Assembly (NCBI GenBank): GCA_029706075.1
Contig: JAINUG010000072.1
Span: 4,248,799-4,312,798, forward strand
Source of the DNA: Aldrovandia affinis
Lineage: Eukaryota; Chordata; Actinopteri; Notacanthiformes; Halosauridae
DNA: 64,000 nt
Direction: 5' to 3'
Position 1 is the first letter of the stretch. Each line of letters starts with the position of its first letter. The translations under genes and the position numbers were made by a program. Positions 22,920-34,983 of the stretch are shown piece after piece. The notes beneath the pieces were generated by a model that was not told where the DNA came from, did no database searches, and worked only from the letters and a program-made list of their open reading frames with translations.

Positions 22920-23110
22920 TCACGTTGAAACCTGCGGGGTCGAACAAAAAAGAGGGCTAACGAGACCATTACCCGGAGGGCGCGCGTCCCGCGAACGTGA
23001 GCGCGAACACGCACGTGCGCCGGACAGGAATCGTCCTCAGCATCGGGGAGAATTTTTTGGAGCTTGATCTCACAAAGCAATCAATTTCTCTCTGAAGCAG
23101 GCTGACGTTT
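22920..23110. promoter_or_regulatory. CpG-dense block, possible CpG island remnant
   Basis: At 22977-23035 CpGs are packed closely (GGGCGCGCGTCCCGCGAACG, GAGCGCGAACACGCACGTGCGCCGG in part), while the DNA on both sides is CpG-poor and AT-rich. It could mark a promoter or an unmethylated regulatory island. No linked exon or start site was identified, and the adjacent 95-codon frame at 23131-23418 has no recognised domain. Confidence 0.3.
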
Positions 23111-24064
23111 TAATATGGGGCATTTTCATTTTGGACGATATTTTGTTCCACGCTATATACATTCTTGGCAAGGGGCTTTCCCTCAGGTTGCTGCTGGCCC
23201 CCGGCGATCTCATTTTTAGTCAACGATATTCGAAAGACCTTTACAGTATTTTTAATTCGAAACGAAAACACTTAAAAAACGGTTTTCGCTCAAACCAGGC
23301 CGACGGTGTCGCAGGGAAAAACAATTGGCATTTTTCTACAGAATTCATCAAGGGGGCCCCTGGTGAATTTTTCAAAACTGTTATAGTTTTGGAAAATAAC
23401 ATCAAAACAAAGGCATAAAAATGATGGCAGCGATTAAAAGAACACGGTATTAAAGTTTATGAAGATCATAGCTGCCACGACCATATTAATAGTTGTGCCT
23501 GTGAGTGAGTGTGAGACTCCTGCTGCTGCTCCAAGCTGCTGCCAAACAGTAAAATCGTACCCCAAAACACCACCTCAGGATGGTCATTAACTCCTTCCCA
23601 CTGTTATCTAGACAAAAACCAGTTAGTCTGATACGCGTCAAATAAATCACGATAATAACGCGTTCCACTTTCACCTTTCTTTTTTGAACATTTATTTTTT
23701 GACAGAAATGTTGATGCTGACTTTAAATTGATGTGTGATATAAATATTTCCCTCTGCTACTTTCACTTTTCTTTTGAACTTTTAAAATGTATTTTTAGAT
23801 ATGAATGTTGATACTGACTTTAGATTGATGAGGGAAAAAAACTGATTATGAAAAACGTGTGATATAAAGTTTTCCCTGCCGCCAAGGGATTCATATTTTT
23901 TCATTCAAAACACTTAAAAAGAGTGAACTGAAAATGAAACGTTCCTCAGTGGTACTGTAGGAAGGCCAGCCAAGCACACTTAATCTGGACATAAGTACGG
24001 TAATTGTATTGTCATTCTCGGGGCGCTGAAACATTCTCTCTGCATGAAAGCTCTGGAGCAGTCA

Positions 24065-24091
24065 GTGTGTGTGTGTGTGTGTGTGTGTGTG
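24065..24091. repeat. (TG)n microsatellite
   Basis: About 13 TG units. Confidence 0.95.
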
Positions 24092-24409
24092 CTTGGTGAA
24101 ATGGAACATGGATATCTTTTTCCATATCTTTTTGAATATGAGATGAATAATTCTGGCACATATTACCTCTTTCAGGATCAATGAAAAGAAAATTTAAAAG
24201 AAAAAAATGACATACTGTTTAAGGGATGCCAGTTGGAAAAGTGCTGTAGCAGTGTGTGGCCTGTAGGGTGGAAAATGGGGGTGGCACAGCCGTGCACAGC
24301 TGCCGATTCCAAATTGGAGTGAGGCGAGGAAAAGGGGAATTTGTTCTTAAAAAGTGATTTGTTTGGTACAGGGAGGGCCGGATCTTCACACAAGTCCTGG
24401 GGCCCAGAA

Positions 24410-24545
24410 TTATGGGGCCCCTATTAAAATATTAATATTGATATTATTTTTTAATATCATGTATACATATATATATTTTAAAAAAATAATATTTATATTT
24501 ATATTATATGTATATATTTTTTTTTACATAATTCATATTACACTT
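24410..24545. repeat. AT-rich simple sequence
   Basis: Almost pure A/T with ATATAT and TTTATATTTATATTA motifs. The 91-codon frame across it is compositional. Confidence 0.7.
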
Positions 24546-24689
24546 ACATGCCTAATAAATACAGTATATGTTCATCACACAGGATCATTATTATTAGTAG
24601 TAGTCATAAAAAAACATAACGCAAATTAAATCATATCTTCAATCTAACATTAAATCGTAGAACTCCCAGAATGCCATGCCGGATGCGTT

Positions 24690-24836
24690 GAACTGCCATC
24701 CTACCCTTGAGCACAGTACTTAACCTGAATTGCTTCAGTTAATATCCAGCTGTGTAAATTGATTGTATGTAAAGAAATGTAAACTGTGTAAGTCCCTCTG
24801 GATAAGAGCGTCTGCTAAATTACTGTAATGTAATTA
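24690..24836 (+). mobile_element. tRNA-like SINE (type B), 5'-truncated
   Basis: Only the body and tail remain: CTACCCTTGAGCACAGTACT, CTGAATTGCTTCAGTTAATA, CCAGCTGTGTAAATTGATTG, and the tail GTAAGTCCCTCTGGATAAGA with GCGTCTGCTAAATTACTGTA and ATGTAATT. The (TGTAA)-like ending is the same as in the LINE and other SINEs here. Confidence 0.85.
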
Positions 24837-24961
24837 GTCTCTCCTCTGATCATCAAAAGCTCTCTCCTGTAGTACATTGTGACCTGTGGAGTTGAAAGTT
24901 ATTGGAATGCACATTCACAGTAGCAATGTTCCATGAGCAGGTTCAGGTGACACAGTGGAGA

Positions 24962-26434
24962 CTCTAGAGCAGGGGTGTCCAAACTTTTTCCACTGAGGGC
25001 CACATACAGAAAAATATACGAAAGGCTGGGCCACTATTAGAGTTAACATTAACAAAATCAGTCAAATGTAGGTAAATTATGCCTGATAATTCAATATTCT
25101 TAAATAAAAAAGAAAACAGACAACATCACGACTTTTTATTAATGAATTTTAATATATTTTGTTGCAAATGGATTAACGGCACATTCTCAAAATATCTGTC
25201 TGTTTCTTCTTAAACAGAGCCAAACCCCCCTTCACTGCCCTATATAGAGATAGGCGGCATGTTAATTTATGTGAATAAACTGTTGGTATTATTCACTTTT
25301 CAACTAAATTTTGTTTTAAAATCAACTTTTATTAGAATTGATGAGTATTCAAGCTTTTCGACATAAAAGAGTAATTCTTTTAGTAATGCATTTTAACAGC
25401 GTCACCTCCACTCTCTCGCACCTTGGCCATTCATTGAAGCCATTCCTTTGCTCTCCTGTCATAGCCGGAGCCCCATCCGTTGTAATTCCACACAGCTTGT
25501 CCCATTGAAGTTTCATCTTGTCGATTGCATCTGACACAGCTTCAAAAATGTCTTTACCCGTTGTTGTGCCCTTTAGACTCGTGAGATCAAGCAGCTCCTC
25601 CGTTATGCAAAACTCCTAGCAGAAAAATTAAACAGCTGTGCGGTGTCTGTGCTCTCGTCACATGCAATCGATTAAAAATCTAAAGCACAAGCTTTATGTG
25701 ACACTTGGTGATTTAAGTTAGCAGACAAGTCTTCGATTTGGCGCACAACTGTGTTTCTGGACATGCTCACGTTGTTGATTTCTTGCATCTTTTCCGGGCA
25801 CATTATTTCTGTGACTTTAGTGAGGCACTGTTTAATGAAGTCACCATCTGAAAAAGGTTTCCCGTGTCTTGCTATAAGTTGAGCTACCTCATAGCTGGCT
25901 ATGGTAGCATTCTCTTGTATTTTGTTAGCACGGAAAAAATACTCTTGTTGAGTTCGCAGGCTAGCTGCCATTTGTTTAGCTTTCTCTGCCCGCTCAGCAC
26001 CGGTGTAGGACCTGTAGGTATGATGTTTTGTTTCGTAGTGCCTACGTATATTGTTTTCATCACTGCAACAGTATCATTGCAAATCAAACAGACACACTTC
26101 CCCTTGACTTCTATAAAGAAATATTCATTTTCCCACCGTGTCTGATATTTTCTGCACTCACTTTCTATCTTGCGTTTCTTTGATTCCGCCATTTTTGGTC
26201 ATCTCTTGCAACATTTTTATTGATTAATTTGGAGGAGAGGCTGCTGTATTAATGAGTCTTCAATGAATACGGGTGGCTCCACTAGTGGTGAAACTAAGAA
26301 TTACAACTCAGTCAAGTGCAAGTTTCATGGGGCCATATTCCATTATATTTTATAATTTGCTGCGGGCCAATTAAAAATGGACCGCGGGCCGCAGTTGGCC
26401 CGCGGGCCGTAGTTTGGACACCCCTGCTCTAGAG
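24962..26434 (-). mobile_element. hAT transposon with perfect 8-bp target duplication
   Basis: The element runs from 24970 to 26426 (1457 bp). The termini are CAGGGGTGTCCAAACTTTTT and, inverted from the right end, CAGGGGTGTCCAAACTACGG. The flanking 8-mer CTCTAGAG occurs at 24962-24969 and exactly again at 26427-26434, the target duplication of a hAT insertion. The right subterminal region is GC-rich and self-complementary (GGACCGCGGGCC, GGCCCGCGGGCC). A minus-strand transposase relic fills the middle. Full-length relatives are longer (about 2.5-3 kb), so this copy is internally deleted. Confidence 0.95.
25349..26192 (-). pseudogene. hAT (Charlie-like) transposase pseudogene with BED finger
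   Basis: The minus-strand frame starts MAESKKRKIESECRKYQTRW at 26192, followed by YFF and CVCLICND. The aromatic residues and C-x2-C (about residues 35 and 38) are the first half of a BED-type zinc finger. The His pair of the finger (RRHYETKHH) is found a few bases later in another frame, so a frameshift at about 26055 splits the finger. A second stretch (25971-25672) reads EVAQLIARHGKPFSDGDFIK and then CPEKMQEINNVSMSRNTV, as in GTF2IRD2/ZBED-type domesticated hAT proteins. Further down, ACDESTD (about 25655) and ITTDGAPAM (about 25470) carry what look like the first two catalytic Asp residues. The rest of the RNase-H domain, the catalytic Glu and the dimerisation region are deleted. Stops and frameshifts make it inactive. 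Confidence 0.9.
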
Positions 26435-26752
26435 GCACAACTGGCGATTCAAAATTTGGCAGAACAAATTAAATTTGTTTGAAAAAGGAAAATAAATATG
26501 GAAAATATGCATATGTTCACAGATTACAAACACTTCTACAGTTGGTGAAAAACCACTGAAGTGAAAATTTTCAAATATGTTTCAATCAATGCGAACATTG
26601 AGTTTTGGATACCAAATTGTTTTCTGATCAAGCAAGTTTGCTTTGCATGAAATTACAAAGAAATTACGACTGGCACATTTGGTATCTATTCCACATAAAT
26701 AAAGTATAAGTCAAACACCATATGTGCTGCACATACAGGCTTTGGACCACCC

Positions 26753-27339
26753 CGAGCCACCAGAACAGCTTCAATGCACCATGGCATATATTCTAAGTGT
26801 CTGGAACTCTATTGAAGGTGTGCATCACCATTCTTTCATGAGAAATTCCATAATTTGGCGTTTTGTTGAAGGTGGTGCTGTCTCAGGCGTCGCTCCAGAA
26901 TCTCCCATAAGTGTTCAATTGGTGTCAATTGGTGTCTATTGTTGTATTACTGCACTGATCTCTTGCGCAGTCTATGATTGTTCCTACCATGTATTAATGC
27001 ACATCTTGTAAGTCGCTCCAGATAAAAGCGTCTGCTAAATGCTTAAAATGTAAATGTAAAATGTAATTGGGTTCAGATCTGGTGACTTGAGACTGTCATG
27101 GCATATGGTTTACATCATTTTCATGCTCATCAAACCATTCAGTGTTCACTCTCACCTTGTGGATGGGGGCACTGTCATCTTGGAAGAGACCACTCCCATC
27201 AGCACATACTGTAAATGCTTAAACATACGATGAAGGTGATCACACTTTTTTTATTGGTGTTTATCTTGACCACTAAGAGTGGACCTAAACCACACCAGGA
27301 AAATGACCGCACACCACAACAGACTGGCTGTTACCTGCA
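26753..27339 (-). mobile_element. Tc1 derivative (copy 2), split by a LINE tail
   Basis: Blocks GAGCCACCAGAACAGCTTCA, TCTGGAACTCTATTGAAGG, CATCAAACCATTCAGTG and GGAAGAGACCACTCCCATCA are colinear with the copies at 18.1 and 48.6 kb. The right terminus keeps only GTTACCTG and the left terminus is not recognisable. It is interrupted at about 26923-27064 by a retroposon tail. The minus strand would encode the C-terminal transposase remnants seen in the other copies. Confidence 0.85.
26923..27064 (+). mobile_element. 5'-truncated LINE tail inserted in the Tc1 derivative
   Basis: The sequence TACTGCACTGATCTCTTGCG, TGATTGTTCCTACCATGTAT and the tail GTAAGTCGCTCCAGATAAAA, GCGTCTGCTAAATGC, AATGTAAATGTAAAATGTAA matches the 3' end of the LINE fragment at 15.5 kb. 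AATTGG occurs on both sides (26917-26922 and 27065-27070), and the uninterrupted copies carry a single AATTGG-like site there. That makes it a plausible short target duplication. CAATTGGTGT is also tandemly doubled at 26916-26935. Confidence 0.85.
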
Positions 27340-28668
27340 TTTGCATAATGTAATAATACGCAATTCAATTCCCTATCAGTGTAACTAGTACCAATTCATT
27401 GGTGATACAGTACGTGGGAACCTAGTCTGCTGATTTTCACATGCACTTAGCTACATCCTTAAACACTGCTGTTGAAGCAGTTGACAATCATGTGATATCC
27501 ATTATCATCCTCTCTAGTGGGAAAAGTTGTTTTATATGTTTTTACATTCACAAGTGAGAATGTGTACACATTTAAAGATTCTTTTTTCATTGAAGGATTG
27601 GCAGGCCACATAACACAGTTTATACAAACCAAGAAAGAAAATGTAGAAGAGAGAAATTGAAGGAGAGCAGAAGGAGATGAGGAGACATATAAGAAAAGGG
27701 AGGAGGTGAAACAGGGAGAGATAGAGAATTTAAAACAGATTATCTGTGAGGGCGTGAAGAATGGCCATATTTCAGTACGGTATGGAGGAGGGTATTAGAG
27801 GAGAGGGTGGACAACAGGATATGAAAGATGTCAACTTACTGATTTTCATAAACACTGCATGAGTTATACAGATTCATATCAATATAAAAGTACCTTAAGC
27901 AGCTTGTTGCCATTTTTGCACCCTTTCCCTAAGACCGATATCCATTAACACGCTCCTTCCTCCTTTTATCTACTAAACTGACGAGAGTAAAACAATGATA
28001 AAGTGTTATTCAAGCCAGGATCTTCGAGAACTGAAAATAAAACAATCAGCCAATTTTATTTTCCTAGTTATCGATAGCCGGACGTGGGGACGTTTTAGTG
28101 TTGTGATTGAATAATCAAATTTAGCTTTTGCCGGACTTATCAGGAAAGTTATCTCGTGTGCTGCGGCATACTAAGGATCATCATCTCGCTTTCTCAAGGT
28201 TTAAGAGTCAAACCAGGGACTGCCTGTTCTGGAAACATAGCTGTTTTTTTTATTCGCTCTTCCACCCGCCCCCCCCACTCCCCTTTCTCTCTCCTCTCTT
28301 CTGTGAAAAGACTCCCTCAACAGGGATCGTAACCCTCATTGTAGACAGACACCAAGCCAATGGGCGTGACCCATTACATCTCCCCCATTGTGAGAAATAT
28401 TGCCCATGAGAGTACGGTTACTGAGAAAAGAAAAGCATCAATGCTCTGGCATCCGAGTGCTAGATGAGATGGAATCAGAACACTTTGACGATAAGAATGT
28501 AACACAGATGAGGAAATGCACAAGTTAGCCAAAATTATGGAGTGTGTGTGTATCACCCCTGAACTGAGCCTCAGGCTAAACATCCCCCGAAGAACAGAGA
28601 GAAACTTGTGCTAAAATCTTTCTCTGGGTTTTTAAGCTGTACCACAAAGAAACCCCTTACTTTACTGT
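27340..28668. other. Unique DNA with a polypurine stretch
   Basis: A GA-rich, almost pyrimidine-free stretch lies at 27625-27735 (AGAAGAGAGAAATTGAAGGA and similar). No gene or transposon was recognised otherwise. Confidence 0.4.
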
Positions 28669-28795
28669 GGTTCTGTGTGGCTCAGTGGGTAGACCATGGC
28701 GCTGACAACGCTTAGGTTGTGGGTTTGATTCCCATTGGGACCACATGTACTGAAAAAACGTATGCATTCACTAGTGTGAATCACGTGATATGTTA
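28669..28795 (+). mobile_element. tRNA-derived SINE (type A), tail lost
   Basis: The head has a close box A (TGGCTCAGTGGGTAGA) and box B (GGGTTTGATTCCC), the internal pol III promoter of a tRNA gene. It is followed by the family block CATTGGGACCACATGTACTG and TATGCATTCACTAGTGTGAA. Copies at 36040 and 49810 share this order and go on into the LINE-like tail, which is missing here. The body after the box B region does not fold as a real tRNA gene. Confidence 0.85.
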
Positions 28796-29067
28796 AGTTA
28801 TGTCACTTGAACATAGGGGAGGTAGGGGAGAGGACTATTGGATGTTGCATGCAATAAATTGACATTACACTAAAACATTAGACATGTGTAACAGAGATGC
28901 CCTTTCTCAATATAATAAATGTATAGGAATGCAATTTATTGTTGGAAGAAATAGATTTCGACATTACAAAAAATCTATGTTGTGACAAGAAAAAACTAAC
29001 TTCCATTTCCACAAATGGCTACGATGTGAAACGCCACAAGATGTTCTACATGTACTTAACCTGACCT

Positions 29068-29272
29068 AACTTACAAGCAGTTAGCAGACACTCGTATACA
29101 GAGAGACTTACACAGTTTTACATTTCTTTACATACAATCCATTTATACAGCCAGATGTTTACTGAACCAATTCAGGTTAAGTACCTTGCTCAAGGGTACA
29201 ACTGCAGTGCCCCACAATCAGGACACGAGCCTGCAGCTCTTAGTTACAAGCCCAGCTCCTTAACTGAACGCC
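29068..29272 (-). mobile_element. tRNA-like SINE (type B), minus strand
   Basis: Read on the minus strand it gives GAGCTGGGCTTGTAACTAAG, TACCCTTGAGCAAGGTACTT, CTGAATTGG and CCAGCTG-like blocks as in the copies at 5.3 and 24.7 kb. Its tail region (ACTCGTATACAGAGAGACTT on the plus strand) is diverged. No clear target duplication was found. Confidence 0.82.
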
Positions 29273-29431
29273 ACAGAACACTCGCTGCTTGTCAAAATAT
29301 GTCCAGAACATGTATGCTAAATACTGTACACAATGCTCTCACAATGTTTCTGCAATGTCACCTATACACACCAATTTGTCTTTAATTATGACTTACAAAT
29401 ATTTCCACCTGTTTGTTGTTTTTGTATTTTT

Positions 29432-29797
29432 GGTCCCACTTAAGTATAAGTACACTGCCACTATAGAAGTAGGTACAGTATAGCTACTGCGTATCTACAC
29501 ATTGTTACATTGTACTTACAATTCTAAAAACTGTATATCAACATTTGAATGTTTTACTTTGCATGTTTGAAGTTCATATAACAAGTGTGGAGGAGAAGGA
29601 GAATGCATTGCTAGCTAGCACTTATGACTGTGGCTGTGGAGACTTAATATTTGACACTTCAGATACATCTGCAAACAGGTTTTTACAGTTTTAAGTACAA
29701 TTTAAAAATGTGTACATACAGAGTAGATACACTGTACCTACCTCTGTAGTTATACTTTACTTACATGGGTATTGGGGCCACAATTTAAAGTGGGACC
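29432..29797. mobile_element. MITE with TIRs of about 110 bp (GGTCCCACTT ends)
   Basis: The left end GGTCCCACTTAAGTATAAGT is mirrored at the right end, where the inverse reads GGTCCCACTTTAAATTGTGG. Inside, GAAGTAGGTACAGTATAGCTACT and CTACACATTG..ATTGTACTTA recur inverted with small differences (GAGGTAGGTACAGTGTATCTAC and CATTTTTAAATTGTACTTA). The two arms span about 29432-29540 and 29690-29797. A related single end lies at 60025-60140. There is no coding content, and the superfamily was not determined. Confidence 0.82.
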
Positions 29798-31833
29798 TTT
29801 TTTTTCTTGTTAATTTTGGCGATCACTGAACTGTGTTTGTCAAGAAAAAAGTAAGGCTTACATTTATTTGTGAGGACCAACGTTGATTGTATCCAGGCCA
29901 GCGTATCTCAACAATGTTGAGAGTATATTATGTGGTGGCAGGGAGGGGAACCACATGGCTTCACAACCCGACCTCTGCAAACAAACTGGGAACTGGAAAA
30001 TTCAGTATCACAAGGTCTCTACCAGACCGACCAAGATGTCCGCCGAGCTGCCTCTGAATCTTAACCAGACATCGTATAACAATTATTAGTAATTGTTTGG
30101 ATTATATAACTACATCGCAGTTTAGTTATGTTTTCTCATTTATTTTCCTCTCAGAATAATAACATGCAGGATGAAAGAGGTTAATAAGGGGTGGTATTGA
30201 TTAAGCAAAGACGTTAATTTTAATTCTAATTATTAAAATGATTTCCAGGTGGTAGCCCTGTGTACAGGCATACATACTGTACGCACACGCGTGTATGACA
30301 TGTGAAGAATTTCCTTTGACTATGACTATTAATAGTTAATACTGAGGTTTGCAATATGCCGTGCACCTTTGTGGATTCGTTGCATGTTAGCAGTTTTCGA
30401 TGATGAAAGTGCAACATATGCTCGCCAGACACAGCCTTCAAATCTTTAAATGAGAGGGAGAGTCTGCCGCTAACATCAACCTTTGCGCTCAAACATGGCT
30501 GTGGCTTCGTCGGTCGCTGGGTAATGTACACATGTATTTATCATATGTGTAGTCCACTTACCAAAGTGCACGTCAGACACAACAAGCCATTAATCAATCA
30601 GAATGCATTTGACGCAGCATTCTTCCCGGTGAATTGCCTTCACAGAGTTGTAGAAAGCATGTAAATAAGTGATGTAGACGTTACAGCTGCTGCCAATACT
30701 CCCTCAACTCTATCGATGCGACTTTGTGTTCTTATGCTGTATGATGTGGTATTCAAGCATGTGAAACTTGGTTCAGCACAAAGCCACGGAACCACAGTTA
30801 CATCGATGACTTAGCTCTTGGTGATATTGTTAGTGTCGTTTATAAGCATTTTGCTGAACCTTTTCTTCTTTCAATTACTTTTTTCACAACTCGCAGTGAA
30901 GTTAAACTGAGAATGGTTCAAACCTGGGTACTGTCTTTTTAAAAGACACTACTAAAACAGTCTGGTGGCATGGATAGAAAAATAAATAAAATAAAGACAG
31001 AAGATAAAGATCAACAATGACCAGCTATTCAAGGTAACACAACTGGCCCTGCCTAACTGCTGTAAAACTATAACATAGGACAACCTCAGGACTAAAAGAC
31101 AATGTTTTTTGTATGTGCGTGAATGTAGTTGGATATGGATGATGTCTACAGAAACGGAGCAGAGCCAAGCACACACAAGTTTTACTTTTTGAACATTTTT
31201 TAAATAAAATAATGCAACTCAATAAAATAATGTAATATTATTCATGATAAAGTAAATCATCCATGATATGCCAAACATGTTTTACATGTGGTTCTGTCCC
31301 TTGTTTGACACTAAATGTGATTTGTGCCGAGTGTTTTATACTATTGTACATTTGTTGTTGTCTAGTGGTGATATAATGTTACAGTATCTGCAACCCATGT
31401 AGTTAGATTTTCCTAATGGCCATCATACAGCAAATTGGATAAAATGAATAAATGAATCAACATAAATCCTTAAAAATATACATACATCATTTTTTTGTGT
31501 CCAATAATTCATTACTTGACAAAAATGACAAAAATATATTTAGTCTCATTTTAAGATTAAACTATAATTTATTTTTCTATTGTTGCATATTGTATGACTG
31601 ATTATATGTCTTAAATATATATATATATATATATTGTCTTAGATATAGGTTAAATATATTGCCTACCATAGTTTTTGGATGGAGTGTGTTCTGATCAATG
31701 CTTTAGATCATTTTTTTATATTACAGTAGTTTTTGCCATTTTCAGGATTTTTGATATACTTTTGTAATACGTTGTGTGTGTGCATGTTAAAATCACATGG
31801 CCACATCGATATGCTTACTTAACCATAATGATG
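29798..31833. other. Unique AT-rich DNA, no gene seen
   Basis: A short (AT)n lies at 31613-31634. No transposon ends, tRNA-like boxes or exon were recognised; the 101-codon frame at 30226-30531 lacks any known domain. Confidence 0.4.
31613..31634. repeat. (AT)n microsatellite
   Basis: About 10 AT units. Confidence 0.9.
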
Positions 31834-31871
31834 TACAGGTAGTCACCAAAAATGTAGAAACACCAATATAA
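31834..31871. mobile_element. Possible solitary Tc1-like terminus
   Basis: TACAGGTAGTCACCAAAAAT followed by GTAGAAACACCAATATAA resembles the ends of the Tc1 derivatives (TACAGGTAACTGCCAAAATA, then AAGGAAACACCAACATAA) in length and order. No inverse end was found in the following 2 kb, so this may be a decayed end or a related family. Confidence 0.4.
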
Positions 31872-34800
31872 TACGGCCATGGTATCCTGCCCTGTAAAGT
31901 TCTCAAAGGACCATTCTTGATGAAACTGCCCGCCCACGCCCTTGAAATGGAAATTTGCAGTCAATTGATTTAGAGTTATTTGCCTGTTTAGCCTTGCACC
32001 TAAAACGCATGCCATCACAATCGAGGAGTATGCGCTTCTCACCACAGTTGCCCTTTATCGATGATGTCTTTCCCTCAGAATTCCATCACTGTTCCTCGTG
32101 AAAAATCAGCAAGTTGAGCTGTCTTCATCTTTGAGTGTTCATTCCTCCTTCTTTCAAGTATCAGATGATGAAATCAAATTATTTCTCTGAACACTGCCCA
32201 GAGCACATGAAGTCATCACACTTTTACACCAGTAGTTCGGCTTTGACACAGAAGGTCAAAAATAATCAAATAAAGTAGAGAGGTTTTATGGCACATTCAT
32301 CTAATTAAATAACAAAGGTCACTGGAGTTTTTTCATTTTCAGTTTTTTTGGGAACAAACATTCCCGTAAAAACATTTCTCATAGTAAGATTATAGAAAAA
32401 ATACATGAACAAGAAAAAGTATAGCATAGCATTTCCCTCTTCTCCCACTAAGTAATGACTGGAATGTTTGAGCTGTCATAGAAACTAAAGACACTCATTA
32501 GGCAAACTAATAGATACTCTAGTACCAAACTTGCCCAGATAAAATGCATTGTGAAGTTTTCCTGAAACCTGTCTGCTACATTATTTTGGGCATTAATATT
32601 TGTCTTATAATTCTATTAGGAAAGCCAATTATAAACGCGGTGCAGATAATCAAAGGCTTTGGTTGTACAGTGGTTAAGTGAAAAATCTATTCCCATTTCT
32701 ACCCCTGTGTTGCTACCTGTGATTTGTCAATAGGTTCCTCCGTATGATATCTGTTTTGAGTTTGGGCCTGCTCTTTTTTACCTTGATCTCCCATTGTTAC
32801 AAAAGAGCAAGGGATCGCACTATCAGTGTTACATTAGATACTATAAATATTGTTGGAAAGGAACTTCTAGGTCAATATTGTTGCAAACTGGCAGTCTGTG
32901 CACACTGTAGATGTTCCTAACTGTTGGCTGTATGATGTGGATAAATGTTGCGTTGGGGAGAGGTTAAACCACTCTAATATGTCTCAGTGGTAATTTCAGG
33001 TTGATTTTAATTTAGGGATCAAGCAGTAAACTACTCAAAATGAAATATAAAAAAAGCTAAAGTTTTGCTCTCCTCTTACATGCCTTTGAAATACTGTCAC
33101 AGATAGTCAGAGGTATTGTTCTCAGCGGTTTCTGGGTCCGGAGAGGAATGGAAGAACATGCTTGTAGAATCAGATTTGTGCACAAATTGTTCTTGTGTTG
33201 TGAGTAAAAACAGATGTGTTGCCTGATAGTCAATCCAAATAATGCTCTGTAATCTGTATGTCCAAGATTGTCCACCAAGCTCTGAGACATCTGCCTTGGC
33301 AAACACAACGCAATACATTTGAACATCTGAATGCACAGGCACAAACCCCCAGTATGGATCAGCCATAATTCTTCAGCAAAAACCTTTTTTTCACAGTGTA
33401 TTTGTCTTACAGCTTCCCTAAAGTTCTTTTTTTTTGTCGAGTTTTCATTCCAACAATTTTTTTCATGTATTTATTTTTTTTAAATGCTGCAACAACTTAT
33501 CCAGTTGGTTCACTGAAATATTTGGGCTTGCTCCAAAGTTGTACAGCTGACCTCACAGAGTCCAACAATTCTCAAACTAGCAGGAGGAAAGGAGAGAGGA
33601 ATGGATGGGGGAGAGGTGGGGGATCAAACTGCAGCGAGTTTCCGTTTCCCGGGGGAGTAATTATTGAACACTGGTGGTATTACTAACATGATTCGCTTGT
33701 GATTTGTCCAAAACCAGGCGCATTCGGGGAGCCAGGTCGAAGAGGTTCAGCCAGCCACAAATGTCTTTGATTAGCTCCGTCCAAGTGCGGCTGGGCGAGG
33801 AACAAACAGAGGGCACAAGTTCACCGTGTTGTCCTCTTTTTATGGGAATCTACGGCGAGGCGGACAGCTAACCCCCTTACATAACGCCATATCTAATGTA
33901 CGGCAGTTTTTTAACCTTGGGGCGATGACTCAACAGCACCGCAGTTGACCCAGACCTGAATCCGCTGGGCTTTGCTCGGAACTGGGGGCAGGGATTGGTC
34001 GAACTCCTGGGTCCATCGACGTGATTGGACCCGCGGTCTGCGGATCTCTTGTCCGGCGCGCATCTCACCCAGGGGACCCCCAGAGTTCAACATTAAAGTC
34101 AAGTGAGGCCCCAGTTTGTTTTTACATTGTTGTTTCTTTTTTAAACAAATGAATCCTTGTCTGTCATGCACCGCCTAGAAATCTTATTTCCACATGGATT
34201 AAACTGATACCGTGCTAATTGTTGATTAATTGTGTCCATTAGTTGTGATGAAATATGAAAAACATTACCATTGTCGCTCAATTGGTTCCTTTGGAATAAA
34301 AAACATCTTGCAACATGCAGCATTGCAGAAATAATTGATAATGTATCACTTGTTTGTGCACCAGGACAGGACCTGACCATTATCAAATAAACATGGTAGA
34401 ATGTAATAGAATATATATCAATGCTTAAATAAAATTATAAAAAATGTAAAAAACAAGATAAATGCACTAAAGTGAGGCTACAAGCCAGAATATTCCTTTT
34501 ATTTTTTCACACACACAGTAGAGCTATGGCTTCACCTACGCCAAATGATTTTGATTGTTTTATATCTTTTGGGTTTGTACAAATTCTGTGTTTACATTTC
34601 GGTGGAAAACTTAAGCGCAGAGTGAGGAGATGTGAACTGATATGAGACTGAATATATCTTGGAAATACACATCCATGGCAACCAAAGGTGAGAGAGAAAT
34701 ATGCACATGTTTTGTGTCTGCAAATCTGATAGTGATTACAAAAATCTCTGGCCCAGTATCTCATCTATGAAGAGTTTGCCCCACTGCTCAGTCTACATTG

Positions 34801-34983
34801 TGAGAGTAGAGGGAAAGAGTGGCTTATGACATCATTCCCCATAAATAAGTGTGCTATTCACATTATATAGTTTTACATTAGTTCTGGTGTGCAGCTACCT
34901 CAAATCCAAAGATATTGACCTTTCAATCACATGGCAAGTGAAGGCACGGGAACAAACTCCGGATACCCCCTGCTAGGTGTACA
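31872..34983. other. Unique DNA, no gene seen
   Basis: A purine-rich stretch lies near 33575-33630 and a GC-richer block at 33700-34080. No exon, RNA gene or transposon was recognised. Confidence 0.4.

Larger units (their letters stand above)
20816..24060. other. Unique DNA, no gene seen
   Basis: A short imperfect CA run lies at 20816-20850. Two blocks (21480-21680 and 22920-23110) are listed separately as regulatory candidates. Near 23690-23880 the motif TTGATG.TGACTTTA..TTGATG occurs twice (about 23709 and 23808), suggesting a small diverged local duplication. No exon was recognised. Confidence 0.4.

Noticed and set aside
28669-28745. Possible functional tRNA gene (good box A and box B)
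   Set aside because: No acceptor-stem pairing and no terminator at the expected place, and the sequence continues into a body shared with two other copies, so it is a SINE head.
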